From: Gnetum montanum
Lineage: Eukaryota; Streptophyta; Gnetopsida; Gnetales; Gnetaceae
DNA: 64,000 bases
NCBI GenBank assembly: GCA_015680685.1
Contig: MNCI01006929.1
Span: 542,377-606,376, forward strand
Direction of reading: 5' to 3'
The stretch's first letter is position 1. The number at the start of each line of letters is the position of its first letter. This document shows positions 35,811 to 47,649 of the stretch, one piece after another. A model generated the notes under the pieces. The model worked only from the letters and a program-made list of their open reading frames with translations, searched no databases and had not been told where the DNA came from. The translations under genes were made by a program, and so were the position numbers.

Positions 35811-35932
35811 ATTTATAGCATTTTTGTGTTGCATCGACAGGGCCTCATTGACATGATTAGCTATGTCAATAGGGCCTCGTCGATGTAGCTACTGACCACT
35901 GTTGACCTTCGTTGACTTGGTCAAAACTTGAA
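35811..35932 (-). promoter_or_regulatory. R5 internal promoter: TTGAC / TGTCAATAGGGCCT array plus TATA box
   Basis: Read on the minus strand, 35932-35831 carries AAGTCAACG, GGTCAACAG, ATCGACGAGGCCCTATTGACA and TGTCAATGAGGCCCTGTCGA. A CTATAAAT TATA box follows at 35818-35811. ORF2 begins about 445 bases further. The array shares exact words with the R5 LTR array (23751-23876), including TGTCAATAGGGCCT. Confidence 0.65.
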
Positions 35933-35949
35933 AATTACAAAGAGATTTT

Positions 35950-37647
35950 GAATGAAATTAGGATCAAATGGAATCCTAAACAGCCACGAACATGATGAAA
36001 AGATGTGAAGAGGATGTTCAGATCCAAAAAAATTTGAGAAAATTAAGAAAAATTGTAAAAGAGGATGACAAATGAAAGTTCAAAGAGCATAGAGTGGGTT
36101 ACACAATCGAATATGTGAAAGATAGGATTATAGCAATGTCTATAGTAGGGGACTTAACTAACCAAACCAAGAGATATGCATGTGGGTCCTCCTCATAGTA
36201 GGCACATGCCCTTGTTACCCTTGCATAATCCCAACTAAGGAGTTCATGGGCCCCATAGTTGATTAATCATCATGAAAAGTTAAGGACCAACGACTAAAAA
36301 GAATCCATTCAAAAATTCTAACACATCAAACTAAGACATTGAGCATAAAATAGAACCCAGCAGTGAGGTGAGTTATTGGCAATAGAGATGGATGACTAAA
36401 AAGGTGGAATGGAATCCTGAATTGAGGTTGTAAGAAGTCCCTTGTGGAGTTTGTGTTTAAAATGATCCAAGAAGATCCATCCTTAGTCCAAACCAAAACT
36501 AGCCACTTTCAATGACTTTGCATTGCCACTCTAAGACTAATCCACCTCCTCAATACATGAGAGTGCTTCCAAAAAATAACCATTGTTCCATAAATAAAAG
36601 AAAAGAGTAGTAGGAAGTGAGAGAAAGAGAGCCTTAGTTAGAGGGGACCTTCAGGCATGGGTGCATGTCTTTCTAGTTCCATAACCAGTGTTTGTACCCT
36701 GTTTATTTGTCTATGGGGTGTGCTTTGAGTTATTATTATGTTTTTTTATTTTATTTTTATTTTTTTTCTTTTGTTGTTTTTTTTCTCTATTTTTTTTTTT
36801 TGGATGGGAACCACACCATTCAAAGACTTTATTTGACTTCCTATTAGTGGTTAGAATGGAATGGTAAAAAGTTCATGAAAAACATCTAAGCACTCAAGTA
36901 AGCAGAAGAGTATGAGTATTAAGTCCCCTTGAAGTCACATCCTCTACAAACCTTTGAATCTTTCCTAATTCTGGAACTACCAAGGTCACCAATTGATTAA
37001 AAGTTTCTTTAATGGAAGGGACCTCAAAATCCCAAAATAAGGAAAACCATAGAGTTTAGTGGATGGGTGGATGATGTGGACTCACTACCTATTCCATGAA
37101 AAATAAACCATGTCATAGTCATTAGACATTAAAATTCAAACATAAAAACCAAACATTGACAATTACAACATCAAGCATAAACCATCATTAGTAAATAACA
37201 ACAGTGGCATTATGTCCTATGGAAATAAAGCACTTTTATTAGAAAAGATAATGAAAATTCACACTCAAATAAAACAAAAAAAAAATATATAAGAAAGTGT
37301 AAAATAATCAAGAAAGATTCAAAGGTACTAACGATGGTGCAAACTTAGGAAAAGTTTGAAAATCAAAAATTTGTAAAATAAATAGCTTGTAAAATCAAAA
37401 ATGTGGAAAACAAAAAAGTAGAAAAACTAAGAAGCCATATGGATTATTAGCATGGTTGGCCATCTCCCCCATGACTAAGTTGGAAGGAGGAGATTCGAAA
37501 AAATGGAACATGGTTGTCCATCTATTGAGGTTGTAGTTGCACTAACCTATCTTGGTTCTAAGGAAGGTTTTACTTATTGGATGTTGATCAACTACTTTTT
37601 ATTTGGGCTTTCAGACTTGTAGATTAACATGGTCCTAGAGAGAAAGG
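35950..37647 (-). repeat. R5 spacer between integrase and ORF2
   Basis: Non-coding family spacer, interrupted on its integrase side by R7. It includes a T-rich run (36738-36800) and the blocks shared with R3, R7 and R10. The pre-insertion junction at 37647/44817 is supported by the uninterrupted R3 sequence near 12975. Confidence 0.7.
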
Positions 37648-38455
37648 TGATGAGTGCCAAGGTACCCCTACACTCAACCATACAAATATGAGCGTTTCAC
37701 GTATGATCCGGTCGAACTCCAAGGACTAAGTGTTTATGCACATTAATGGAACACTCAGGGTTAATCAATGGTTATCTTCCCAAACTTACTTGTATTGTCA
37801 CGGTTGTATGGTGAAGTAAGCTTGAGGTACATGATTTTTATAGCTTTTATATTTTTTATGTCTTCTGCTAATAAAGGAGAGGGAAAGAGAATTAAGTGGT
37901 GAACCTACATTAGCTATTCATTAACTAGTTTCTAAATGTTCCTAACATCAGTATCCATTCCCACTTTCCGTACACATCCTAAACTAGTGCAATTCTGCTA
38001 GGATTACCAAATGCTAATCATTACTAGGTTACCAAGCACTACACACATACTCAAAGCAGTCGTACTGAGTGTATTTAACTAAGGGGGTTGAAGGTTGAGA
38101 GATATATTAATTAACTAGGAATTAATTAAACAATAATTAATTACTAATTGGCTTAATCTGTATGCTGCAAGGTTTATCATGAGGTTCATCTTTATTACCG
38201 TACACAAAATTGTGCTCAGGTACAAATTACTCCAATAAAGATCTGTTCACTCTATGACTCCTACTGTAGGCACACAAAAATAATTCTAACTCTAGAATAA
38301 CAAAACTGCAAGAGTTTGCCTAAGGGTCTGAGTCTAACTACCTTGGAACCAAGGGTGCCGCCTTTTATTTATAGAAGATGAGGTAGGACATGATATCGCG
38401 TATGCGATATTGCATGGTGGATGCGATATCGCGTATGCGATATCACAGCTCATCA
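37648..38455 (-). repeat. R7 3' LTR
   Basis: 808 bases, TGATGAG...CTCATCA. The minus-strand TATA box complement is near 38364-38373. Two near-identical 19-base GATATCGCGTATGCGATAT units lie at 38392-38410 and 38425-38443. The adjoining minus-strand TCATGGGAGTA is the polypurine candidate. Confidence 0.85.
38392..38444 (-). promoter_or_regulatory. GATATC array, R7 3' LTR
   Basis: GATATC or GATATT at 38392, 38406, 38425 and 38439: two 14-base spacings separated by one of 19. The spacers GCGTATGC make each pair a near-palindrome. Confidence 0.75.
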
Positions 38456-40550
38456 TACTCCCATGACTAAATGAAAACTCTTCCTTGAATTCCTTACAAA
38501 ATATTGGAAAGGTATGAGATTATTGACTTGAATGATAATTAGTGGTAAATGGGATGACATGTGAATGAATCATCATTACAATACATGGCAACATTAGTGT
38601 TCATGACCACAAGAGTGAACACTATACACAATTGAAATCCAGCCTTATTTGGCAGCTAAGAAAGAAGAGAGAGAGAGAAAAGGAGAAGATGTGTTGCTAC
38701 TAACTCCAAGATTGTGCCTTCCATTGTCCATCCATAACCACATTATCAATCTTGTTCCTTGCACACCTGTTCCAACACTAGTCCATCCTGAGTATTTCCT
38801 CCAAGTCTAGTCCATTGCTATATGATTGCCATCTACACACACAACATAGTCACATATGAGCAAGGATAAGTAAATCACAATATCGTTAATACCTTGCCCC
38901 GGTATAAGGTCCATTGGCTGAGTTGTGATATGACCAATACGGATTTTAGAGATATAACACTGGTGACTACCCAAGGTGTAGGTGTTAGGAAAAATTAAAA
39001 AAATTGGACCAGGGCCACCATGACTAAGATCGATCCTCTGGTAGTGATAGAATGGAAAAAGATAAGGAATAAGAAAGATAGAGAAAAAGAAACAATGGCA
39101 ACATTGATAAAATGGATGTCATAGATGGGAATGAACAAAATAAATGTTGATTGCAAAAATTTTTAAGGGAAAGAAGTTAACTAATGCACCAAATAGGAAT
39201 GCCAGTGGGTCCTCCCCAAAGCAAGCTCATGCCATTTATGCCTTGACAAACCCACATTCAAAGAGTTCGTAGGCTCTAGAAATGTCATTTGGGAGCAAGA
39301 GTTAAATACTTAACCCCAAGAATTCACCAAAGAGAAAACAATGCATCAACCAAAATATAGACTACTGATACAATCGATAATGAGGTGGAAATGGAGAAAG
39401 AATGATGGGGAGAAGAGAATGGAATGGAGTCCCAAAAATAAGGTGGTGTACAATGCCTTGTGTATTTATGATTAATGTGACTGAGTAGATCTCATTCCAA
39501 ATCTAGCCTCAAACAAACCACATCCAGTGAATTTGCATTAATACACTTATCTAATCCATCCACTTGAAGTAACAAGAATGCTTCTACCTAAGAGTCACCA
39601 CCATTCTGAAGAAACAAGAAAGGGAGAAGTAGGGAGTGAGAAAGGGCCTTAGTTAGGGGAAACATGTGTGTTTAGTTCCATAACTAGTGCTTTTAGCTTG
39701 GATGATTATTTTGTCTAAGGGGTGTGCTTTGAATTCTCACTATTTTTTTTATGTGTGAGAACCACACCATGCAAAGAATTATTTTTATTGGCTTAGCTTC
39801 CCAATAATGGAGCAATGTCAGAATGGTAAGGGAAACTTAAGAAAAAAACATCCAAGGACCCAAGAGAACAGCTAGCACAAATGCATCAAATCCCTTTGAA
39901 GTCACATCCTTTTCAGTCCTTGAGTCCTTCCTTAGTTTGAGAAATGTTCAATCACCAATTCGTTAATAGTTTTATTATTAAAGAAAGGGACTGTATAGTT
40001 CCAAGCCAGGAGAGACCATAGAAATTCATGAATGCATGGATGATGTGGACTCATTGCCTGTTATATCAAAAGAACATACCTTAGTATCAACATTATAACT
40101 CAAAGGTAAAAACAAAACATTAGCAATCAATGGAATACAGTTCATACCACCATTAGGAGCACTTATTAGGTGACGAATCTAAGAAAACAAAAACAATAAA
40201 CAAAGTTAAAAACAAAAAACAAAAAAAAAACAAATCAAACAAACAGTCACACAAAGAAATGAAAAAGTATAAATGATGTTGTAAAATAAGAAAAAGAAAA
40301 ATTAAAGAAATTTTTATAAAAAAAGTGTAAAAAAAAACTTAAAAAGAAACTAAGGGCCTCAAATGGTTAGTAGAGGTGGTTGTCTCCCCCATGACTGAAT
40401 TGGAAGGAGGAGATCCGAAATAGTGAGCAGGGTCATCCCTTCTCAGAGGTATTGTGTGCACTGACCATTCTAAATTCATGGAAAGGTTTGGTTTGTTGCA
40501 CATTGACTAACAATCTCTTATTAGGGCTCTTGTTTAAATTTTTTAGGAAT
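38456..40550 (-). repeat. R7 3' non-coding region and spacer
   Basis: The part next to the LTR (38456-38530) matches the R5 3' end at 23886-23960. The part at 39130-40550 matches the family spacer, including the CCATGACTGAATTGG block at 40389 near the junction with the protease. No ORF2 was found in between; 38560-39125 holds no recognisable coding sequence. Confidence 0.6.
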
Positions 40551-40554
40551 TTCC

Positions 40555-41540
40555 AACATCCCCCAGTTGATGTTTTCAAGGTTAAGGCCTCGAAGTTGGT
40601 AATGAACTTGCTCTAGTGCATCTATGCTTTCGATGTAAGTGCAAGTTATTCCCTTAGTTAGTTCCATGCACGTTAATGAGTTGCTCTCTTGATCAACTAT
40701 CAGCCACTGGGTGTCTTCTTGTCATGTGGCTACTGCATACAGGCACTTTTATATATTAATGTCGTATGCACACCAGTTTCATGTAGGCAATGCTAAACTT
40801 TGCACAACCCATGATCTCTACACGCAATTGCACCCTTAATAATTGTATGTGATGCATGGAACCTTCTTCTTCTCAATCTTTCCAAAAGTGTTCTCCTTAG
40901 ATATTTCCAGGGAAAGATCATGGATTCCTAGGCGTGCATCTATAGTACTTATCCATTCCCTTCCCATTATTATTGGGAAGTCCTCTTTACTATTATTCAC
41001 TTATATCACTAGGAAATTAGCTGGGTACGACCACCCACACACAGTGGTGATGATGTCCTCCACCAGTCCTAAGGGAACAGTGATGGACTAGTCTGTCAGA
41101 TTTAGGTGAATATTACTCTTTCTTAATGGAGGCAAGTTCTAGGCTTTGTACATTTCTTGTAATATTAAGTTGACTCCAGAACCTAAGTCTAGAAGAGCTT
41201 TGCATGGCTCATTCCAGTGAGTTTGGAGATATATTAGAGGGCTTCCAGGATCAGAGAATTTCCTGGGNTAGTGAGTTTAGAGATATATTAGAGGGCTTCC
41301 AGGATCAGAGAATTTCCTGGGAAGGTGGCCAACCTTGATTCAGTTAGTAACGACATGTGTTAAGATAACTGTATGCGTTGAGCTCGGTGTTTGGTTTGAA
41401 AGGAGATCTGAAGCCTTATTTGATGGGGAGGCGTTTAGAGGTTCAACCACTTGTGGTTGTAAGGGCTTGGTTGAACTGTTGGTTTTGAATAAAGGTCTTT
41501 TCTTCATACAGTTGTCAAATCCAATAGTGGGTTAAGGATT
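40555..41540 (-). pseudogene. R7 protease region
   Basis: Minus strand. The conserved retropepsin part reads EPCKALLDLGSGVNLI (about 41215-41165), where the D-S-G motif of R5 is D-L-G, then NLPPLRKSNI, SITVPLGLVEDI and DFPIIMGREWISTIDAR. It aligns with 48300-47650 of R5 and ends where the RT should start. A single N at 41268 is flanked by a 52-base duplication that interrupts the frame upstream. Confidence 0.65.
41268..41268. other. Single N flanked by a 52-base direct duplication
   Basis: About 41216-41267 is repeated at 41269-41321 with one difference. This is probably an unmerged contig overlap rather than biology. Confidence 0.8.
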
Positions 41541-41599
41541 CATAGCCCTTGTGGCATTACATTGTTGTGGTTGAGTAGGGAGTTCCCCTTGCATTTCTA

Positions 41600-43892
41600 G
41601 AGCGGGTGGTAATGGAGCTATTGGTGTGAGAGCTACGGATGGATTTGAATAATGGTATGTTTGTGGGTTATCTTTCCTAGGAGAAGGAGTTCTATAATAC
41701 TCATGAGCTTGGTATGATGTTGTGGTGTAATGTGACTAATAGATTGGATGTTGCACGTAGGAGCCATATGGGTTAGGTTGCCGGTAGGGGTATTGTTGTC
41801 TTGGTGGTGGCATCCCCCATGACTATGGGTATTGCCACTATTAATGTTTCTTAACAGGTTGTGGTGGATTTCCACTTGGATAATATGTTGAGGGTTGGTG
41901 GAACTGCCTTGGATTACCTTGGGGATAAGGTAACCATCGAGGTGCTTGCCGTTTATTTACTTGTGGGTTGAGTGCATACACCCCAAACTCTTGTAGATGT
42001 GAGATCACTGGGCAACATCCCTTAGGATGGTCATATTGGCATATCTCACATCCACCATCATTGTCCATGTATGAATCCACAACCTCTTCTGTGATGGCCA
42101 TTTTGTCCTTACCCTTGTTATGTGCATTTTCCACCTCTCTCTTTTTCTTTTTGTTGTGATCACTACCTCGCTCCCTAGACTCCTCTACAATTTTAAGAAC
42201 AATTTCAAACCTACTATCTAGGGAGTCCCACATTTGGTCTACCTTTGCTAATACTTCTATTGTTAACTTTTGGAGAGGCAAAGTTTTCCTATTCACCATC
42301 TCCTCAAGTGATGACTCTTCTTCCTCCTCACAAAATCTCACTCCCCTTTTTCAGAGGAAAGGATCTCAGTTGTATTCTTCTGCACTTTCTCTCTTTCATA
42401 GCTCACCTTCTTCTTTGGCTACTTGCTCTAGGAATCTATGAATTTGATGAGATATAAGCTTTGATAACCTTCCTTGGGCATACATCCCAAGGGTTTGTCT
42501 TGTTTCATGTCTAAGTCCATCCACGAGATGGCATAGTTGATCCCGCTACCAATAACCATGGCTAGGACAACAATGTAACTATGCGTAATAGTATCCCATG
42601 GTAGCATCTAAGGGTTCATGATTTCCTTACTTCCATCCTTGGATTTTCTTCCATAGGTTAGACACTCGGGAGTACGTTTGGTACTTATTATTGAATTATT
42701 ATAACATTGTACTCCACCTCCAAATGGATTCTAGTTCTAAGGACTAGTACTAACTTCTAGCTTCTTTTACTAGTGTCCTTGGGAATAACTTCAATTTTTG
42801 CCATTCATTTTCTGTGTTTTGCAAGGCACATGCATCGTGTAATGCTTGTAAATGATTTTGAGGATCAACGTTGTATCCCCCTTCAAATCGTGGGATGTTG
42901 TTCATGTCTAGCCTCTTGATCCTACTATCCTTTTGGTGCCTTGTTGGAACTCTTATGGCCTCTATTATATCTAGCATGATTCTAGTTGTGAGTAGGGGTT
43001 CTTCAGAATCATCTCGTTCATAGTGTCTATGATGTCTACATAGTTCCCTAGTCTCCCTTCTTCTATGCCTTGATTCTTTAGAGTTCCCTTGTCCTTATTC
43101 TCGACTATCTCGTCGATATGTTTCACTTCGTTTTCCCTTATCCTCACGATTGGTTTCCCTCTGACTGTGTCTGGACACTGAAGGAGAGGGTGAAGGTGAT
43201 GATGAAGGTGAAGAAGAAGGAGAACCATCTCCATGATGGTGTTTTCTACCTTCTCTTCGGTGGTCTTGGCCTAGATCGTGATCATGATCAGAACGTCTGC
43301 CCTTATCGTGTGTTCGTGTTCCCTCATTGAACACTTCGTGTTCATGGGTATCAGAACCAGGGTTGTGAATAGTGGAGTGGAGGTTTTGATACACCACCTC
43401 CTAACTACTGTTAGGAGGAGGAACATCAATTTTTGGGGAACCTGCTAAGGCAGGTTTACCATCCTCAATTTTTCTCAAAACGTGCGGAGTGTCATGGGAC
43501 CATTTACCCTTCAAGGATGTATGATATCTCTCCTATCACAATTTTCTTTGGCGTTTTGCTTCTGTGGGATGATAGTCCCTTGTGTCATGATTGCATGCAA
43601 TGTATTCCACATATAAAAGTGACATTATTATTCATGTGAGAACACGAAGGAGCATGTTGGGGACTGATCAATCTCAAGGCAACACTATGTTACCCTCCAA
43701 GTCTCTCTAACGTAGTTGTTCATCTTGGTGGAGAATAAAGGTGAAATAAGGTACATGCTCATCAAGATGAGTATATACCACACAAAACTATTGAGGAACT
43801 AGTAGATTCTAGCTATGTGTATTATGTTGCCGCCGATTGCCTCTTGTGTTAGTCCTAGGCGGTGAAGTGCTCTTATGCGAAGAAGAAGACAT
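41600..43892 (-). pseudogene. R7 gag
   Basis: Minus-strand ATG at 43892 (MSSSSHKSTSPP). An Arg/Ser/His-rich region follows at 43397-43095 (SPSSSPSSSPSPSPS), then the capsid-like block in 42977-42750 (FEGGYNVDPQNHLQALHDAC and EWQKLKLFPRTLV). The zinc knuckle is CEICQYDHPKGCC at about 42070-42030, close to the CX2CX3HX4C pattern of Athila/Tat gag. A Pro/Tyr/Gln-rich C-terminus follows. Frames change at least twice. The same layout occurs in R5 gag. Confidence 0.75.
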
Positions 43893-44017
43893 CTTTTCTT
43901 GTTTGGTGTGCAATGTACCATTGTCTTATCTTCCTTTAATCAACCCTAAGGATTCGTTCCAACGTTACAATGATATGAATGATTTCCTATGTTCTATGCA
44001 ATGCACAAACAACTAAG

Positions 44018-44035
44018 TCCCCAGCAACGACGCCA
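44018..44035 (-). other. R7 primer-binding site (tRNA-Asp)
   Basis: Read on the minus strand this is TGGCGTCGTTGCTGGGGA, one base from the LTR. It matches the tRNA-Asp 3' end with two transitions. Similarity stops after 18 nt, unlike R1. Confidence 0.8.
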
Positions 44036-44036
44036 A

Positions 44037-44816
44037 TGATGAGTGGTGAGGTACCCTTATACTCAACCATACGAATATGAGCAATTCACACATGATCCAA
44101 TCGAACTCCAAGGACTAAGTGCTTACGCACCTTAATGGAACACTTAGGGTTAATCAATCATTGTTTTCCGAAAGTTACTTGTATTTTCATAGTTGTCTTG
44201 GTAAGTAAGCTTGAGGTACATAATTTTTATAGATTTTATATTTTTTATTTCTTCTGCTAATAAAGGAGAGGGAAAGAGAACTAAGTGGCGAACTTACATT
44301 AACTATTCATTAACTAGTTTCTAAATGTTCCTAACACCAGTATCCATTCCCACTTGTCGTATACATCCTAAACTAGTGCAATGCTCTTGGGATTACCAAA
44401 CACTAATTGTTATTGGGTTACCAAGTATTACACGCATGCTTGAAGCACTTGTACTAAGTGTATTTAACTAAGGGGATTGAAGGTTGAGAGAGATATTAAT
44501 TAACTAGGAGAGCATTAAAAAATAATTAATTACTAAGTTGTATGCTGCACGGTTTATCATAAGGTTCGTCATTATTACCATGCACAAAATTGTGCTTAGG
44601 TATAAATTTCTTGAATAAAGATCCATTCACTCTATGGCTTCTACTGCAGGCACATAGAAATAATTCTAACTCTGGAATAAGAAAAATACAAGAGTTTGGC
44701 TAAGGGTCTAAGTCTAACTGCCTTGGAACTAAGGGTTCCACCTCTTATTTATAGAAGATGAGGTAGGATGTGATATCATGTATGCGATATCACGTATGCG
44801 ATATCGTGGCTCATCA
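44037..44816 (-). repeat. R7 5' LTR
   Basis: 780 bases, TGATGAG...CTCATCA, with GATATC at 44772, 44786 and 44800, exactly 14 bases apart. The minus-strand TATA box complement CTTATTTATAG is near 44744. Confidence 0.85.
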
Positions 44817-44821
44817 AAAAG

Positions 44822-45960
44822 TTTGATTAATTATATATAAGGTCCCTCACACAATGTTTGAAATTTGGTCTTTTTGGGTTCATGTGTGGGGTTCCAATAG
44901 AGAACCTCATCTGTTAGTTGAAGTTTTACTTTCCATATTTTGAGGTCATGACATTTCTTATTGAATGCCTTGTGCCCCTCATTCATAGATAGAGCCACCA
45001 ATTGACTTTCATCTAGCACATTGAAGTTGATAAATCTTTCCATTTGTGTTAGACTTTAGTTAAGATTCAAATCATAGGTTGTTGAAAGTGTACAAAGCTC
45101 AGATTGAATCAGGAGCATTGGAAGATTTTTGTACACTAGCTCATATGGAGAATAGCCAATAGGAAGTTTCCATGTTGATTAGTAAGCCCATAGAGCATCG
45201 TTGAGTTTTGTACTCCAATCTTTACTATATTTGCTAATGGTTCTTATTAGGATTTTTATGATCTCCCTATTAGTTACCTCTACTTGACTGTTGCCTTGGG
45301 GGTGGTAGGGTGTTGTTAATTTATGTTCAACCCCCAAGTGTTACATCAATTTTCTAAAATTAGCACTTGTGAAATGAGTTTCATTGTCAAAAATTAATGC
45401 ACATGACATATGAAACCTATTTACAACATTTTGTTGTATAGAGCTGGTAGCAATGGATGATGTATAGTCAATAATGGTTACTACTTCTATCCATTTTGTA
45501 TAGTACTCAACTACTATAATGATATATGCCTTTTCATTGACATGGGTGTGATGGGACCCACGAATTCAATGCCCCATATTTCAAAAGGCTCTAGTGGTTG
45601 AATCCACTATTGAGGACTTTTCATTCAAGTGGTCATCCCACCATCTCATTGACAATGTTCACAAGATNTAAGTGGTCATCCCACCATCTCATTGACAATG
45701 TTCACAAGATTGGATAAATTGATGGGCATCCCTGAAAATTGTAGGCCAATAATATCCTACCATCAAGATTTTTTTGGCCATGTGTTTCCCTGCATACTGG
45801 CCTCCACAAGGCCCTTCATGAGCATCCTAGAGAACATGCAGTTGGTCTTCATCAGGGACATGCCAACAAATTAGGTCATCGATGCACACCTTGTAAAGGT
45901 GTCCATTGATTTCCATGAAGTATTTTCCCTCATGAAGAAATTATTGCTTCTTTCTAAAGT
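44822..45960 (-). pseudogene. R5 integrase
   Basis: Minus strand. The zinc-binding part lies at about 45890-45680 (CGGQYAGKHMAKKIL, GYYWPTIFRDAHQF, CEHCQ). Core blocks are ALIFDNETHF near 45400 and a TPYHPQGNSQVEVTNREIIKIL-like stretch near 45310-45250. The C-terminal part (45043-44831) has MERFINFNVLDESQLVALSM and LYWNPTHEPKKTKFQTLCEG. A 41-base duplication around the N at 45668 breaks the zinc region. The 3' end is cut by the R7 insertion right after the coding part. Confidence 0.75.
45668..45668. other. Single N flanked by a 41-base direct duplication
   Basis: The sequence at 45627-45667 is repeated at 45670-45710. It is an assembly join rather than a real duplication, most likely. Confidence 0.8.
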
Positions 45961-45989
45961 CAATATCTTGTGGCATCTCTTGAGTGGGA

Positions 45990-46500
45990 AGATAGGTAAG
46001 GATGCCATTATACTAGGTTATTTCTATGAGCGTTTGATCATTTAGTGCTCCTATAAAGAGAAGTTCGTCTAGAAAATGATCAAATAGTGGGCTCTCCTCC
46101 TCTTTGTTATCACGTCTTAAGTGAGAGAGGTGGTCAGTGACCACATTTTCAGTCCCTTTTCGATCTACCACTATGAGATCAAATTCCTACAAGATCACAA
46201 GCCACCATATAATACAAGGGCTCACCTTTGGTTTGTTCATGAAAAAGAAAATTGCACTATGGTCCATGTGCATAAATACTTTGTAGCCAAGCACATAGTG
46301 CCTAAACTTTTCAAGAGTGTACGCCACTACCATTAGTTCTTTCTCCATGGTGGTGTAATTTAATTATTCTTCCACAATGTTTCAACTCATACAATGGATG
46401 TAGTATGGACATTTCTTATCATCGAACTACATGAGAACTACTCCCAGGGCATAGTTAGATGCATGCATCATAATGTGGAATGGTCTAGACCAGTCTAGTG
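45990..46500 (-). pseudogene. R5 RNase H
   Basis: Minus strand: MHASNYALGVVLMQ (the usual CDASDYAVGAVL block with the first Asp changed to His), NYTTMEKELMVVAYTLEKFRHYVLG (catalytic Glu block) and HMDHSAIFFFMNK (the usual TDH-x-AL block), then DRKGTENVVTDHLSHL near the integrase boundary. It is linked to the RT upstream in one former frame. The R3 copy and the fragment at 51272-51770 cover the same part. Confidence 0.75.
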
Positions 46501-47400
46501 CCCATAGAATTGGTGTTTGTATGAGTTTTTCCTTTAACGGTTGGAATGGATGTTCACATTTTTTGATCTAGATGAAATGTGCATCTTTCTTTGTAAGCTC
46601 TAACAATGGTTTTGCAATCTTAGAAAAATGTTCTATGAATCTTCAATAGTAGCAAGTGTGTCCAAGAAACAACTGAACATCTTTAATTGTCTTTAGCTAG
46701 TGTGTAATTCCTTGGATGATCCTTATCTTTTCTGGGTCTACCTCAATCCTTTCTTGAGTGATTATATGCCCCAGTATAATGCCTTCTTGGACCATGAGAT
46801 GGATCTTTTGCTAGTTGAGCTATAGATTTGTTTCCACAAATATTTTTAGTACTTGCTTAAGGTGGTCCAAGTCTTACTCAAACGTAACTCCATAGGTGGA
46901 TAAGTCATCCATGAAGACTTTCACAGCACTATTGATTTGCTGCTAAAAGATGCTAAGGACTAGGCATTGAAATGTTGTAGGGGCATTGCATAGACCGAAT
47001 GACATCTTAAAATATGCAAAATTCCCCTAGGGACTTGTGAATGTTGTCTTGGCATGATCTTCTAATGCAATTTGGATTTGGTTATAGCCATTATAAACAT
47101 CCAAAAAGATATAATAACAATGCCTGGAGATGGTATCTAACACTTTATCTACAAATGATAATGGTATCTACAAATGATAATGGAAAATGATATTTAAATG
47201 TTTCCATGTTTAATAGCTTGAAGTTGATGTAGACACACCACTTGCCACCTTTCCTTGGCACAATTATGAGTGGGGTAACCCACTCACTATCTATGATGGG
47301 ATAGATGAACCCTACCTTGAGGAGTTGTTCTATTTCCTCCTTAAAGATCTACTTCAATTTGTGATTTAGCCTTTTCTACAACTACCTTCTTAGCTTCATG
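46500..47400 (-). pseudogene. R5 reverse transcriptase
   Basis: Minus strand: KQLLKVGFIYPIIDSEWVTP, LIIVPRKGGKWCVYINFKLL, LDVYNGYNQIQIALEDHAKT, GNFAYFKMSFGLCNAPTTFQ and the catalytic VFMDDLSTYG (about 46918-46890). The FMDD box and its surroundings resemble the VFMDDFSVYG typical of Athila RTs. A small duplication near 47155-47175 and scattered stops inactivate it. Confidence 0.8.
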
Positions 47401-47649
47401 GTTGAGTTGATGTAAATGCGATGCTGGAATATCCTTGGATTAATTCCAGTTAGCTTGAGATATAACCAAGTAAAGGTTTTTGTCCATTTGTTAATCATAG
47501 TTAATAGCTTTTCTTTTTATGTAAGAGCAAGTTTGGCACTGATTATGACTAGCTTACCATTGCTTAAGAATGCATACTCCATGTTATTTGGTAGATTTTT
47601 CAACTCTAGGGGCTTCTTCTTGAAGTTATTAGGGATTTCCAACTCTCCT

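Larger units (their letters stand above)
37648..44816 (-). mobile_element. R7: internally deleted Athila-like element nested in R5
   Basis: LTRs at 37648-38455 (3') and 44037-44816 (5') have GATATC-type U3 regions. Flanks AAAGG (37643-37647) and AAAAG (44817-44821) fit a 5-bp target duplication with one change. The interior on the minus strand has a primer-binding site, gag and protease, then jumps near 40555 straight into the spacer, so RT, RNase H and integrase are absent. ORF2 is also absent; about 670 bases (38456-39125) of 3' non-coding sequence remain. Confidence 0.8.

Noticed and set aside
43095-43397. Ser/Pro-rich frame as an SR-type splicing protein
   Set aside because: It lies in the gag of R7 and is collinear with R5 gag; low-complexity composition explains the look.
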